Below are positions 35,856-47,547 of a stretch of 64,000 nucleotides of DNA, piece by piece; the stretch's first letter is position 1; every line of letters begins with the position of its first letter. Under the pieces are notes generated by a model. That model saw nothing but the letters and a program-made list of their open reading frames with translations, did not search any database and was not told the DNA's origin. Source of the stretch: Agrocybe praecox (Eukaryota > Basidiomycota > Agaricomycetes > Agaricales > Agrocybaceae); assembly GCA_964017145.1 (NCBI GenBank), contig OZ024843.1, forward strand, positions 1,107,001-1,171,000, in the 5' to 3' direction. Both the position numbers and the translations under genes were made by a program.

Positions 35856-36554
35856 TCATGACAGTTTTGACATCGACGATTTAGACCATGTATGTGACTG
35901 GAAAGGTAGCAGTGCTGCTGCAACGCGTCTCCCTTCTTCAGATAAAATATTATAAGTTGAACGAGCATTCCTCTGTGTGCGTCATTAGAACTATTCATGA
36001 GAGAGAGAGAAAAGTTTCTATTCACCGTATCCAGGGTTTCCAGTTGAATTCCTAACCCGGTCAGATATTTACTCAAGAACGGCGGAGGTTGTACCAAGGT
36101 CTTGCCCGTGCCGAGAATAAGCATTTCTAACCTGATTTTGGGAATTCATAATGATGGTTCGTTGAGCATTAGAACGTACCAGGCCTTGGTGATACTACTT
36201 CAAATAGCTCGAAGCCATCTTCTGCCCAACCGCGCCATCTATTTTGGATTTGAGGTCTGATTGTGGTACGTCCCACAAAAATACCTTCCCTTCTAGGAAA
36301 ATAGAAGGTCCAGGTATGACAAGCCCATCTCCTAGTTGAATTCCAGCATCCGAAATTGATGAGACCTGTACGGGTGGTGGGTCATCATCTGCCAATAGAT
36401 TGATAAATGAACGGTCCCGAACGACGCGAGTTGTGTGAAGGTTCTGAGCTGGCAAGACGCGTTTAGGATCCATTTTTATTGTGGAAGCGCGTAGACTGCT
36501 ACGGGATGCCACTGAATACCGTATAGCAGCATTTAAGGTCGATTGTAGAGACAT
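35856..36554 (-). pseudogene. NDUFAF3-like complex I assembly factor, copy B (10-bp deletion)
   Basis: The first exon is open and textbook-like: MSLQSTLNAAIRYSVASRS, LADDDPPPVQVSSISDAGIQ, GLVIPGPSIFLEGKVFLWDVP. Copies A and C have AAAACAAGGAGGATAGATGG (about 36242), whereas B has AAAATAGATGG, a 10-base loss, shifting the frame to a stop after KMASSYLK. The second exon (LILGTGKTLVQPPPFLSKYL) and third (NTCSTYNILSEEGRRDA block) are still present with normal splice sites. It starts 259 bp from the divergent ligase gene and its stop is 233 bp upstream of the MYND start on the same strand. Confidence 0.8.
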
Positions 36555-36812
36555 TTAGAATATGTAATAAGTAGTAGAAGGCAAAGCGTTCGAAATTCAG
36601 ATTGGCGCGCAGATCATGTAAACCCTAACCTCAGATCTGCCGTCGACGGTCAACCGGTCACGGTGGAAGCTTTTGCCACTTTCTTTCGACTAGTACGATT
36701 TGAGGGTGTTCTGGACGCGTTTTCTCGAATCTGGGACCCAAAATCGTTTAAGACTCTAGTGTACTGCGACGTGCTAGAACCAGTGGACAACTACATCTTT
36801 TGCCTTATCAAC

Positions 36813-38466
36813 GTGTTTAGTACCCTTCGTCGCATATCTCTTTCACAGAAAAGGTTTTCTAGGCTGGATTCTTGTTACATTAAGCCTTGGATTTTGTACG
36901 CAACAACTAACTCGGTCAGGAACTTATCCAGCAATACTCTGCCAAACCATGACATCTACATATCGACTTCTTGGGATTCATACTTTAATCTGACTCTGGA
37001 CGATTGGTATGTGGGAATTGTACACCTTTAGTCCTGCATGCTCAGAAATCCATTCAATTGCAGGCTTTTTCGACATTTCCCTACTGCTTCACCTTTGTTA
37101 ATTATATATCGAGATTCTCCTTGCGTTGTCATCGGCAGAAACCAAAATCCATGGACAGAAGTTAACTTCTCAGCACTACATACCGTCAGCATTCCTTTCC
37201 TCCGTAGAAGAAGCGGGGGAGGGATACTATATCATGTATGTTGACGTAGTCTCTCCTATAATCCGCTCATGTCGTAGTTAATATTGTAATTAATCTAGGA
37301 TTTGGGGAAACACGAATTTCTCAATACATCTACCACAAGCATCTTTCGATAGATTTGTTACTGGTAGAGTGGTTCTACGTGCTGTACAATCTTTGGGAGT
37401 CAATGCACGCCTCAACGACCGAAACGATATATGTGTTGGTGCAGACAAGATAAGTCATTTAAATCACTGGAAATCATGGTTCGGAGAACCATGCCTTCGG
37501 ACTATCCTCGTGTCTTGTGTTCTCCTTTCGCCGTCGACCTTTGAAAGCAAAACTTATATTGTACACCCACGTCTCAGGGCCCGCTTACAAAATCGTTACA
37601 AAACGCTCATATCACTACGGAACGATGTTACTTTCACCCGAACTTAAGACCCTAGGACCCGTTTTACGACCTTAGAAAGTACGATCCGAGTCTCTTACTC
37701 CATTCAGGTCCACAGCGTCGCTCGCTTACCGCCCACTTTGATCTCTTTTTTTCTTCCAATAGGAAAATATTGTCACCAAAGGTGTTGATTCGGTAAGGTC
37801 GCTTGTATGTAATCTGAAATGGCACAACCCAAGTATAACCCACGAAGATTTTGCGTCGGCGGCCGTAGAGCAATTTCGGGCAGAGGATGGTATCACTTCC
37901 AAGGTGGATACGTCCAGCTAGTTTCATGTATACGCTTTACTCATATTTGTTCTTTTAGCTCTGTATAGTTTCTGACTCAGACGATATGAAAAATATTGAA
38001 TACATAAAGAGCGGCATGTCTGAACTAGCCGTTAGTCGATTCAAATCATCATCCATCCTGATTCTGACTTTGGTACCCTAATAGACATGGGATTCGTTGT
38101 ATGGCCAGACTCCCCAGTTTACTCACACACTCCGACATTCCTTTCCTTGGGGTGATGCGGTGGGTTATTTCTTTCTTTATTTCATGTTCAGGACCTGACA
38201 GTTCCGTTGAAGACCGTACTTATTCAATCAAAGCATGGTCTAATATCGGACTGCACCTTGTCAGTTACAAACTCCCATATCAGAAAGGAAACTACATCTT
38301 TGGATATTTTCGTTGGATAGTTTTATCGAGGCAAGCCGCAAGAACCATGGCTTCCTGGAAGGTTTCAGCGAGAAAGAAGAGATCGGGATGGACAATGTTA
38401 ATCTTCTTGAGCTCGTGCGAGAATTTTACTCATGGTTGTCGGACAAGACAAATATACCACAGTGAT
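36813..38466 (+). pseudogene. AIM22-type lipoate-protein ligase, copy B
   Basis: Lipoate-protein ligases attach lipoyl groups to mitochondrial 2-oxoacid dehydrogenases and the glycine cleavage H protein. Exons read NSVRNLSSNTLPNHDIYIS...NLTLDDW, LFRHFPTASPLLIIYRDS, PCVVIGRNQNPWTEVNF, RRRSGGGILYH, VLRAVQSLGVNARLNDRNDI, CVGADKI, GPAYKIVTKRSYHYGTML, ENIVTKGVDSVRSLVCNL, WDSLYGQTPQFTHTLRHSFP and YRGK. The order matches the family. Lesions: the start ATG seen in copy C is GTG here (36813); one extra base after GATTTGGGG (about 37309) shifts frame at the DLGN motif; GTTGGATAG (about 38320) puts a stop where copy A has Trp. It is head-to-head with NDUFAF3, suggesting an ancestral shared promoter for two mitochondrial genes. 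Confidence 0.8.
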
Positions 38467-40396
38467 CTTGAATTTCCATCCCACACCTCTTCATTGGTCA
38501 CCGAATATTCGAAAGGAAAAAAAGAACTTGATGGAAGCCGCCGCATTGCGTTAGTGAAGCGTGAAGCGTATTCAAAGCAATCTATAGACTCGTAACTAAT
38601 CAACAAAATCGACATAGGTGGTGCGAGGGCCCGAAATTGCCACCCATTCAACGTACGTTAATGTTCAACTTTTAACCCCTATCTGTCGCAAGGAGGCAGA
38701 TACTATCGGTGCTCCAACATCCTCATGAGCCGTCCGTTAGTCTGTGGCGAAGGCGAAGGATCACTGTATTTCCTATCCATTTTTTTTGTTTATTGTAACT
38801 GATGGTGCGTTAACTTGACATTGGCAGACGTCAGATGGGAAAGAGTTCAAGATCAGAAGTGTGTTCCCAGGTATCCTTATGGATTTGAGAAGAGGACTAT
38901 ATGTCCTCATTCCATCCTTCCTTCTGACCGAATCATAACTTTTTTCAGAAGCGGGCGATACACAGTGGCAGATGGTATGTATGCCTAAATCTTGGATCAT
39001 TTCTTACTCATAGTAGACTAAATTTGAAAAATGTTATATCGCGCGACCTGAGCACTATGGACCTTACAATCCCGCTAGATTACTCGCATGTCAAGGTTAC
39101 CCAACCCGCCAGACCGTCCATGCTAACCCGCACATCGGGCAAGCTACCCTATGGGGCGGTTTTGAGCCCGAAGCCTGAGCGTCCAAATTTGAACCAGGGG
39201 AATCTGGATACTACTATACGTCCCTGAGCGGCACCGCTGGATGAAAACGACAACTCACAGAATCATTTATAAAACACTTGGACATTCGACTGATGAGTGA
39301 AAGAGAGTTTATGTGAATATGACAATTATACTGACTTTTCCTTGATTCTGGGCTGGCTGAGAAACGTTGAAAAGAGTTCCAACGGTCCCAAACATAGCAA
39401 TAAGACCTGAAGGATTTTTCTATATTACTGCTTTAACGACCATAGATTGACCCACCAAAAGGGATAAGAGCTTCCCAAGGAACCGGCATTATGAAAGAAA
39501 GAGACGATTTCAGCGACAGAAGAAGGTTACTATTGCACAATGGGCAGACTGTTCGCGGCGATGAGCCACAGCGTCGCCGCTCGCGTGCAACCGCCGAGCG
39601 TTTGAAATGCCTGGAAACGAAGTGGAACAGGTCTTATGTAGGCTCGTGACCAGCCGCAGAATGAGATATCGCGAAGTTATATGCACACTTCCCATGACAT
39701 TTTATATTTAGGTATCCTCGAAAGTGAATTATCTAAAGCACTCCCTTCGGCTATCTGCTACGGCACCCGACACACCTGATGACTCTCGGCCTCGGCCCTC
39801 CTCTTTACTCTATTTCTTCCCTTTGTGCATATACTTGGGCAAACATACAAGGATTTGTTCTCCTCACTCTTATCACTTCTTCGGTTCTTCTGGTAAATCA
39901 TTTCATTGCTTTAACTTTACACAATCAGGTCTTTACATTTCGCCCCTCTTCCAACTTCTGTATCCTGCGACGCGATCATTCCGGTGTAAGGCGTAGTCTG
40001 CATTCCCCCTTGGGGGTGGTAGTTGAATGATTGAGGAATAAAGTTTCCGGCCATTTTTGGGTTTATATTAAAGGACCATGGATAATACCCTGTATAAGCC
40101 TATTTTTCAGTATTTCAATACACTATGTACCAAGTTGGACCTGTATATACATCTTGGAATTTATTGACAAAATGTACATTTTCTTTTCCTATCCCTGCTA
40201 CACACTAGATGTTTCTGTGGCCGGGCGTCGCCCGTAGGGCAATTTAAAGGGAATTGTATATGTTAGTCATACCTTCCGTTATTTATAGATAGTTCGGACA
40301 TCGGATCAAAAATAATTTAAAAATATCATAGGCAACCGAAACTCATGTCATCGAAAGTTAAAACTTCGAATTTTTACACTTCCTAGCTACGATATT
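38467..40396. other. shared and B-specific non-coding sequence
   Basis: About 38800-39230 matches A and C. About 39606-40262 is absent from C (which jumps from CGCGTTTGTA to the TTCC(G/A)TTATTTATA motif), so it is an insertion in B or a loss elsewhere. Short hydrophobic frames at 39724-40237 have no family match. Confidence 0.45.
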
Positions 40397-41100
40397 GGGT
40401 GACTTTCCGTAAGCTTTTTTAATCATTTATGCATCATAAAAGATTATATTTGGTGGCGCGGCCGTGATGCCGATCCCGATTAGGAAGGTGGGGCCTCTGG
40501 ATTATTTGTCGACCCCTCTGAATAAACCTTAATCTGATGAGGGGGTAACTACCCCCTCAATAGATTATATTTAATCCAGATTATCCTTCACCTGCCATTT
40601 TAGGGTCTTGCCAAGGCCTACACATTATTCTCACGCCATTAGACGATGGGGCGACAGTCATCAAGTCTTTCTCTTGCTGCTCAACTCTGCCCACTCATTT
40701 CAAATGATGAAGAAACTTACATTCGCCGTACTCCTCCTCAAGCTAAACAAATTTTGGCACGAAAATTCTGCTAACTAGGGTCGGGTTGCTTCTCTAAGCA
40801 CTTGTCACCGAGTGGATCCTCTTACTCTGTGTTTGAAAAGGGAAGAAAATGGCACATTTAGGAAGGTAATTGGCCCACTGGATGTCATTCAGTAAGATCT
40901 CTTTTGCGTGATGTATCCTTCATGTCTTTTACCGCAGGCAACAGGTTCCGGTAGTAAGAAATAATATTACCTATACACATATATTCAGTTGGCTTACGGT
41001 TTATTCACCGGAATAGATTATTGGAATAAATCTCGAATTTCAAGCTCCGACTAAGTCTATTCCGGATTATTTTAATCAGAAACCTTACGGAAAGTCACCC
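40397..41100. mobile_element. 704-bp PIF/Harbinger-like MITE in copy B
   Basis: Perfect 17-bp terminal inverted repeats GGGTGACTTTCCGTAAG / CTTACGGAAAGTCACCC. The flanks are ATT on both sides. Copy A shows the empty site GATATTGTTCTC, so a 3-bp ATT target was duplicated. The GGG-type terminus and 3-bp duplication fit the PIF/Harbinger group. AT-rich interior with TAATCCAGATTA-like palindromes and no transposase frame. Confidence 0.88.
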
Positions 41101-41251
41101 ATTGTTCTCGTTAACGAGATGTCCGGTTCACGTCACGTTCGGGCATGCAGCGCTCAGCATTTGGAACGATCCACAGCAACACTATTCTAAATGTACATAT
41201 CAACCCATGAACGTTAGCATGGGATAATGATTTACTCACCACATTATACCA

Positions 41252-42085
41252 TTATTGTGAGCCATAGAACGAAGAATCATCTATGTAAGAGGAATCTTGA
41301 TTGTTGGGGTTCATTACCAGAGTAAAGTAACCCTCAAGTTGGGCGCTCGTATGTCGTTGTGGCATGTGCTGCCAATAAGGATCGAAAGAACCCTGCCCAT
41401 TGATGACATGGTTTATATCAGGGCCAGAGTCTTGTGGCCATGTAAAAAGATCCTCAGACGTGTACTGGTTATGTCCATATCCTTGCGTCGATCCCGTCAT
41501 GAACTGATCAGCATGCTGATTCTGTAAAAAGTGGCCGTAATACGCCAAGTCAGTGTGGTCCACCTCGGGATCGTCGCTCTCCATCTCACGAGGTCGCATT
41601 TCGAAATCGATTGCATTGTAAACGGAGGAAGGCTGGTGTCCCATTGGAACAAAGAAGTCAGGGTGAGCGCCTGGACGAGATGGACCTGCTTCAGAGAATT
41701 GCTCCTGCAATGATGTATAGTTCTGTTGAGGCGTCGAACGGTATTTACGGTGATACCGCACCCCATGGTCGTTTGGTGCCAAATGTTGTTCGGGAAGCAT
41801 ACCGGGCTGGTACTGTGGCCTTTGAAAATCTGCATCTTGCTGTAGTCCAGAAGCTGTATGCATTGGATGGGGGTTGGGAACGGCATTATCCGCGGCAGTG
41901 TCCTCCGTGTTGACGCCACTGTTAGGCACTGGTGCAGACCTAAATCTAGGGACATAGAAACTATTAGAGTAATTAACGGAGAAAGTCAAATACGCACACA
42001 ACCTTGAGAAATTGTTCACGAAGCGCTGTTTAGATTCGAGTATAACGCTGAGCACCATCAAGAAAAAGTATATGAAAATATACAT
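41252..42085 (-). CDS. unidentified acidic Gln/Ser-rich protein, copy B
   Basis: Paralogue of the ORF at 20469-21159. The frame is continuous for 277 codons here because the two upstream introns stay open, but the same splice sites as in copy A are present (acceptor CCTAG before FRSAPVPNSG). It ends DSSYIDDSSFYGSQ. Motifs conserved in all three copies: EQFSEAGPSR, HPDFFVPMGH, EVDHTDLAYY, SEDLFTWP(E/Q)DSGPDI. No domain recognised; composition suggests a disordered regulatory region. Confidence 0.5.
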   Translation of the reverse strand: MYIFIYFFLMVLSVILESKQRFVNNFSRLCAYLTFSVNYSNSFYVPRFRSAPVPNSGVNTEDTAADNAVPNPHPMHTASGLQQDADFQRPQYQPGMLPEQHLAPNDHGVRYHRKYRSTPQQNYTSLQEQFSEAGPSRPGAHPDFFVPMGHQPSSVYNAIDFEMRPREMESDDPEVDHTDLAYYGHFLQNQHADQFMTGSTQGYGHNQYTSEDLFTWPQDSGPDINHVINGQGSFDPYWQHMPQRHTSAQLEGYFTLVMNPNNQDSSYIDDSSFYGSQ

Positions 42086-42689
42086 ACTTCTCTGTCTATA
42101 TGCTTGAGCTTGTTCGGCATTCGGGGCTTTGGAGTTGCCCTACTTTTTCCTTTTGTCATTATAGATTTAGTATTGGTATAAGGTGGCGTGCAGGGGAAAG
42201 TGTGAAAAGATAGGTGGTGATTTCTGAAAGAATAAATTGAGATGTGAGCTTTATAGGATTATTGACCGTCTAGATGCTACCAACTTGAGATATCAAGTAA
42301 GATCTCAAAAACCGAGGTGAAGAAACACGTCGCATATTGCGTTGATGATGTTATCGGTCTAGGGTTCGTTCCCGGTACCAGAAAAAGGTATACAAAGCTA
42401 TAGCATGATGTGAATCGAAAATGATATTAGAGTGGCTTTATTGTACCTGGGATAGTGTAACGTACCGATGGCATGATCGATCTGCTGTTGTATAAGAGAA
42501 AGAGAGAAGGAGCGCATCACGACCTGGGGCTCGAAGTACAAGAAAAAGGTATGCAAAACTATAGCATGAGGTGAATCGAAGATGATATCAAAGTAAATTT
42601 ATTGGACCTTGGAATTAAGTCTGCGATAATGTAACGTACCGATGACATGACTGCGCTGCTATTGTAAAAGAGAAAGAGAGAAGGGGCCA

Positions 42690-43034
42690 TCACGTAAAAT
42701 GGAAGCCGCTAAGTAAATTATCGTGTGAAAATAATAATATTGAAAGCCGGTCAACTGATACACATTCAAGTCTTAAAGTTACAATCGCGAGGATATCATG
42801 AAACTTGATATGACAGGCACTAGCGCCCACAGAAATTGCCTTTGATTTGCATGAATATACAGTTTCCGTCTTTATTTTATATACCCGAGTCGCCGTAGGA
42901 AACAATTGAGACAATGACCAAGAGTCTCTATCGGAAAGACGTGTCCTTCTCCACTCTCTCAAGAATTTTTCAGTCGTACATCTTCCGAGAGGGTCAACAA
43001 TGTGTAGACTTATGTTCGACGTTGTGAGCTCCAC
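42690..43034 (-). other. conserved open frame of unknown meaning, copy B
   Basis: Counterpart of 21891-22277; keeps the PLGRCTTEKFLREWRRTRLS reading. No independent support for a gene. Confidence 0.25.
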
Positions 43035-45465
43035 TACAGCCTAAGATATATCCAAGTTCAGTTGATCAATATTTGTTGGCTGCATTGTGATGATCTTGGT
43101 GTTGGCAGATGAATAGTACTGGGAGCTGCATATAATATCCATCTATCGGCTAAGTACGACCGATATTTCCGAGGTTGAGCATATTGCTGATCGGGAGCGT
43201 CATCGCAGTCTGCAGGCTTCATGCCGGGTCAGCCGGGTCGTAACTTCGTTACAGGCTTTCGCGCGTACTCCGAATTGCCCAGTCCACTAGTATCCGGAGT
43301 TGTTGCTATTGTTTCTATTTTAGGATTATCTAACGTGGAATTTGTTCAAATGGGGTCTTCGGGTTATAGTAGAACCCCTTGAAATCAGGCGATGTCTAAA
43401 TTTTATGTAGCTACAAAAAGTAATAATGACATAAACCAATAAAACGAGGGGGGACAATGTCAAATAGGATGCTAAATGTCAATATAAGAATGAAATACAC
43501 ATTATAATTATCTCCGAGAGATAATATGCGCCGCGGCCGTCAGGTGACCACTTCGTGGTGCACTTGATTTGAATTTCAGCCGAAATTTCGCCGTGATATA
43601 GTGACCACGGTTCGAAAGCTCTCATCAAGCCAGAGATATCCCAATAGTAGACTTTTTGGGAAGGCTAGCTTAGGGTACAAATTGTTGGCACCTTCGGAGA
43701 TCGGTTTCGAGAGGTTTCGAGCGACATCTATTGTATTAGGGAGTAACATGGTAACCACCGTGAATATTACCACGGTTTCCCAATTAGTAAATACAGTACG
43801 CCAATGTTAAGGTCGGTTTTGGGTCGGTTACTCAACGGTTACCGATATGTAAATCATGTTATAAAAATAGAATATAACTGATCTTCTGTTCCTCCAACGA
43901 CTTCGTTAAGCCACAGGCTCTTTTTAGTGACTTGATATTGTTATAGCGCACTTAATTGTATATAAGCGACTCTACCCACAACTCAATGCCTTATGCCGAA
44001 CATTTCTTTTTTTTTAGAAATTTGGGATTCTAATGCATGACCCCCATGCCGTCCACCGATAAGTATGGGTTGATAGGGAGACAACGGGAGACAGCTGTAT
44101 TACTTATTTTTGTAATGTCGTACATTTTACGTTACAAACTAGTCTCGTCCAAGTAAGGGTAAAACTCATAAGGTTACCGAGAAACCAACGTGGTAGTTTA
44201 CGTTCACTTGCACGCGTGAGGTGATACAAATCATGACACTGTGAATCACGCCGGCGGCAAACTTTGGTGCCCCAAGGGTACCATATAATGGTGTTTCCCA
44301 AGCATGCATTAACATTACCTCCAGACACCATATTTTAAGTACTTTTGGCGAGAGTGATCGTCACTGAAATTTGGTAGTCAAAAAGAAGCAAATTATGTAC
44401 TCTTTCCTTGCCGTAAATAACAGTGTTCATTTAAGCAGTACTTTTCTGTGCTTTCCGAGCACTAATAAATATTCTTTTAGGAACATCATATTTTCATTTA
44501 GTGGGGGCGTACGCTACTACATGAAAAGTATCATACCAAGAACATACAATACTAGGTGCTTACCTACCTAGACGAGACCACAACTAATGAAGAAAAACTC
44601 ACCTGTTCTTTTAAGCAACTTTGAGGTGTCTGATAGGGGATCCCTGAATATCGAGTACCGTCAATTCAAAGATTTTAACATGCGACGTGCACCGAACGGA
44701 ATACGTACTTTATGCTCGCATACATGCACCATTTCTGCACAAAATCCTACTGTTGTTTGGCACATGCATTCTCTTTGGCACAATCTTCTAAGAACATGTG
44801 TTTTCAGCGCTAATAGCCCTCAAAAAAAAAAAGTGCGCATATACTCACCTATAAATACGAATCTCTGCAGCGGGGACCCACATTGGACAACGGCCACAGT
44901 ACAACCCTTTACCACGAAGATTGAGAAGGTTGAACGGGTAGACGCATGGTCAACATGAATCTGACCTGAATATTGGGGCTGCAGAGAGCGTGAGGAAGGA
45001 AAGGTTTCCTGACGACCAAACGCGGACTCGTAAAAGTAGCCACCAGAGGGGATTGGGTCCTCTGACTCTTGAAACACACAAGAAGGGTATTTCAGTGGGT
45101 TCTCCGAGAGTCGTAACGGAAGGGTGGGTTACAGGCAGGGCTCAGTGCAAACGACATGGAGGGTATGCGCAAGACGCAACTTAGGTCAACCCGAATGCAG
45201 CCGAGCTGCCCGTACGAAGTTCAAACCCCGACACATTTTGAAAAGCGACTACTAAGTCCGACGAGCCTTCAGGGGCTCTCGTCGCGCCGCATGCGTTAAA
45301 TATAGTAGATCTGTGTATTTAGAAGCTCTCTGTATAAGGATAGAGGTAGTACTAAGGAATGTGTAAGCCAAAGATTGCTGCTTTACAGGTCTTAGTGTTT
45401 TCAAAGTAGTGGGGCTGGGGCACGGATTTTCATATTTTCACTATTTTACATACAAGTCTCAGGTA
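43035..45465. other. shared non-coding part of copy B
   Basis: Holds the empty site of the Tigger element (about 43485) and the preserved minus-strand frame 44104-44331. Roughly 43858-43990 is extra sequence absent from A. Nothing recognisable as a gene. Confidence 0.5.
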
Positions 45466-45649
45466 CGTTGGAGTAGTCCAGAGTGCAGCTAGATGGCGTA
45501 GCAGGGCTCGGAAGCGCGTCGAGCAGCCTCGCACGATGGCAGTAATGGTCAAAGCAAGGATTGATTGGCTATGTACGCGTCGCGGTCACACAGAGTCTGT
45601 ACACGATCTAATCTAATCAGGCTGGGGCAGGTTGCACTGCCACAACGTA
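45466..45649. other. roughly 184-bp insertion in copy B
   Basis: Copy A reads CAGGTACATATTCAG, whereas copy B has about 184 bp between GGTAC and GTATTCAG. The edges read ACGTTGG and CCACAACGT, a short inverted match, so a small transposable element is possible. Confidence 0.45.
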
Positions 45650-46319
45650 TTCAGAACTTAGAATGTTGTAGCTATAGCATAAGGCGCCACCGACAGTGCA
45701 CCGTCTCTAAAGTATCCAAGTGGGATTTTGAATTAGCGAAGGCAAAGTAAAGATTTAGTGACAATGGAAATCTTCCGGTGCGCCTTGATAATTACGTAGG
45801 AGATGCGACATAAGAGCTATGGCACGTATTATCTATGGATCACATGGTTTTATGTACCTACACTAGTTCACTATGTACACATGAAGAACAACCTCACTCG
45901 GACGTTAGATTGACGCTATACAAGAGCAAGACCCACTCCACGCCATCGTATGCACTGTGCACCCGTCGTCGCTGTGGCCCGTCGTCCGTACACACCCATT
46001 TTCCGCACATCGTATGTTCATCATCGTACATTATCGCACACCCCCGAAACACACACCACGGTGTGTTGTCCCCCTGCGTGGTCGTACATATCCTGCGTCT
46101 TCGTACATAATCCGCGTCCTTGTACACTTCCCCAACACACACCCCGCTGTCGACATTGTGCGATGCTGTATGTCGTCTCACTCGCACCGTGTCTCTGGTA
46201 GCCGGTAGGCAGTGGCCTATGCGACGCGCTGCTGGCAGTCAACTTTGTGCTGGAGTCTTTGCACATGAGTCGCTGCTGTTCAGCTCCGCGTCATTAATTT
46301 TGTATGGCTATAGCCTAGA

Positions 46320-46440
46320 AAGGTGGGATGAGTGAGAAAAGAGAAAGGAGGTAAGTGGGGGGAAAGGGAGGAAAGAAAAGGCAGATCTGAGGGGAAGGAA
46401 AGAAAAAGAGGAGGGGAAAGAAGAAAGGATTCAAAGGGAG
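46320..46440 (+). repeat. polypurine tract, copy B
   Basis: Counterpart of 27367-27490, with small length changes. Confidence 0.85.
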
Positions 46441-46581
46441 GGCGAATAAAAGGACAAGGCTATTATCATCTTGCTTGCCTCTTATCACCACACCCCTCCT
46501 TCTCACCAGTTCATCTCTCTCCCAGCTCAGTATTGGCTAAACCCCAGTACCCAACCAGGAGCCACCGCTGTTACTTAGAGA

Positions 46582-46671
46582 AGAGGATGGCCGTGAACCG
46601 CTCATGCCGAACGGTCACGCGAATTTGTTTGGCCGTGAACCGCACATGCCGAATGGTCACGCGAATTTGTT
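46582..46671 (+). repeat. two tandem 42-bp units
   Basis: Two adjacent units reading GGCCGTGAACCGC(T/A)CATG, then CCGAA(C/T)GGTCACGCGAATTTG. In one frame each unit encodes MPNGHANLFG. It follows the right edge of copy B and has no counterpart in copy A. Confidence 0.8.
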
Positions 46672-47539
46672 CGGTTTCTTCCGTTACGCGTCGAGTCGCC
46701 AGGGCGGAGCCTTATCTGAGACAATTTTCTTCTTCCTTTCCACCACCACTTCAGCTCCTCCTATCTCACTCTTGTCCTGCTTCAGGCTCTTGGAAACTCA
46801 CTATCTGTCTCTGACTCGAAATAACCCGAAAGCTGATTGCAAACCCTTCACCGACCTGTCGGACTCGCTATCGATTTCTCGTCTTTTGTCCAGGTTGTGC
46901 CCCCCTCGTTCACTCATGAGTGAATATATATCAATGAAAGAGTCTGATCCAGTCCGTATTATAAATGTACCTCTCCAATCTTCTAGCTTTCCAGCAGCTT
47001 TAGAAACGCAGTGTAAGCTTCAGGTATACCAGTGGATGAGTCTATTTCCATCGGTAAGTATACCTCGAGTGCCGACCCGTGCTACGTCTGACCGATAAAA
47101 CACTCATATATATGCTATATGGCTGGGTACCCCTCTTATTGCGCAACTCTCCTGTTTCCTTTGAACATTACTGGGTTATTCTCCTGTACCCATCACCTGT
47201 ATAATCGAGACCACGCCTACTAGAATACTAGAATAGTTAACTCCTGATCTCGAGGACGACTGTCTAGATGGATGTGTATAAGCCAAGTCATCAGCATGGC
47301 TATCGAGTACGTGATTTACATTGATCAAGTTGTCCCCGTATCAGCCCGTTCACCTCCTCCGTTTTCTCAGAGTGATTGGAGGGAAGCCCTTGATTGTCAC
47401 TCAAAAGTAATGAAATGCTACAGTATGTATCATTCATTCTAAGCCCATATATGCTCTATTTTTTGTCAATTCAACGTTATACGCTGATGAAACGATTGAT
47501 CAAAGTCGCGATGTTTGTGTTGTACATTTTCGTATGTGC
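46672..47539. other. stretch without a supported gene
   Basis: Open plus-strand frames run to about 47098 and a small one (47299-47445) reads IEYVIYIDQVVPVSARSPPP. No motif or splice structure confirms either. Confidence 0.35.
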
Positions 47540-47547
47540 GTTCATCC

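Larger units (their letters stand above)
33313..46540. repeat. segmental duplication, copy B
   Basis: Shares 33313-35683 (5' half of the MYND gene) with copy C only, and about 35684-46540 with copy A. B-specific insertions: about 39606-40262, the 704-bp element at 40397-41100, and about 45466-45649. Gene order is MYND(-), NDUFAF3(-), ligase(+), acidic ORF(-). Confidence 0.85.

Noticed and set aside
36195..36554. Treating the 119-codon frame of NDUFAF3 copy B as a complete short gene
   Set aside because: Comparison with A and C shows that the end is out of frame after a 10-base deletion; the family continues for two more exons.
42355..42385. GGGTTCGTTCCCGG, B-box-like, in copies B and C
   Set aside because: No matching A box or cloverleaf upstream; at most a worn SINE trace, not supportable.
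46332..46814. 160-codon plus-strand Lys/Glu/Gly frame
   Set aside because: Runs through the polypurine tract and is compositional; copy A has no equivalent frame of similar length.
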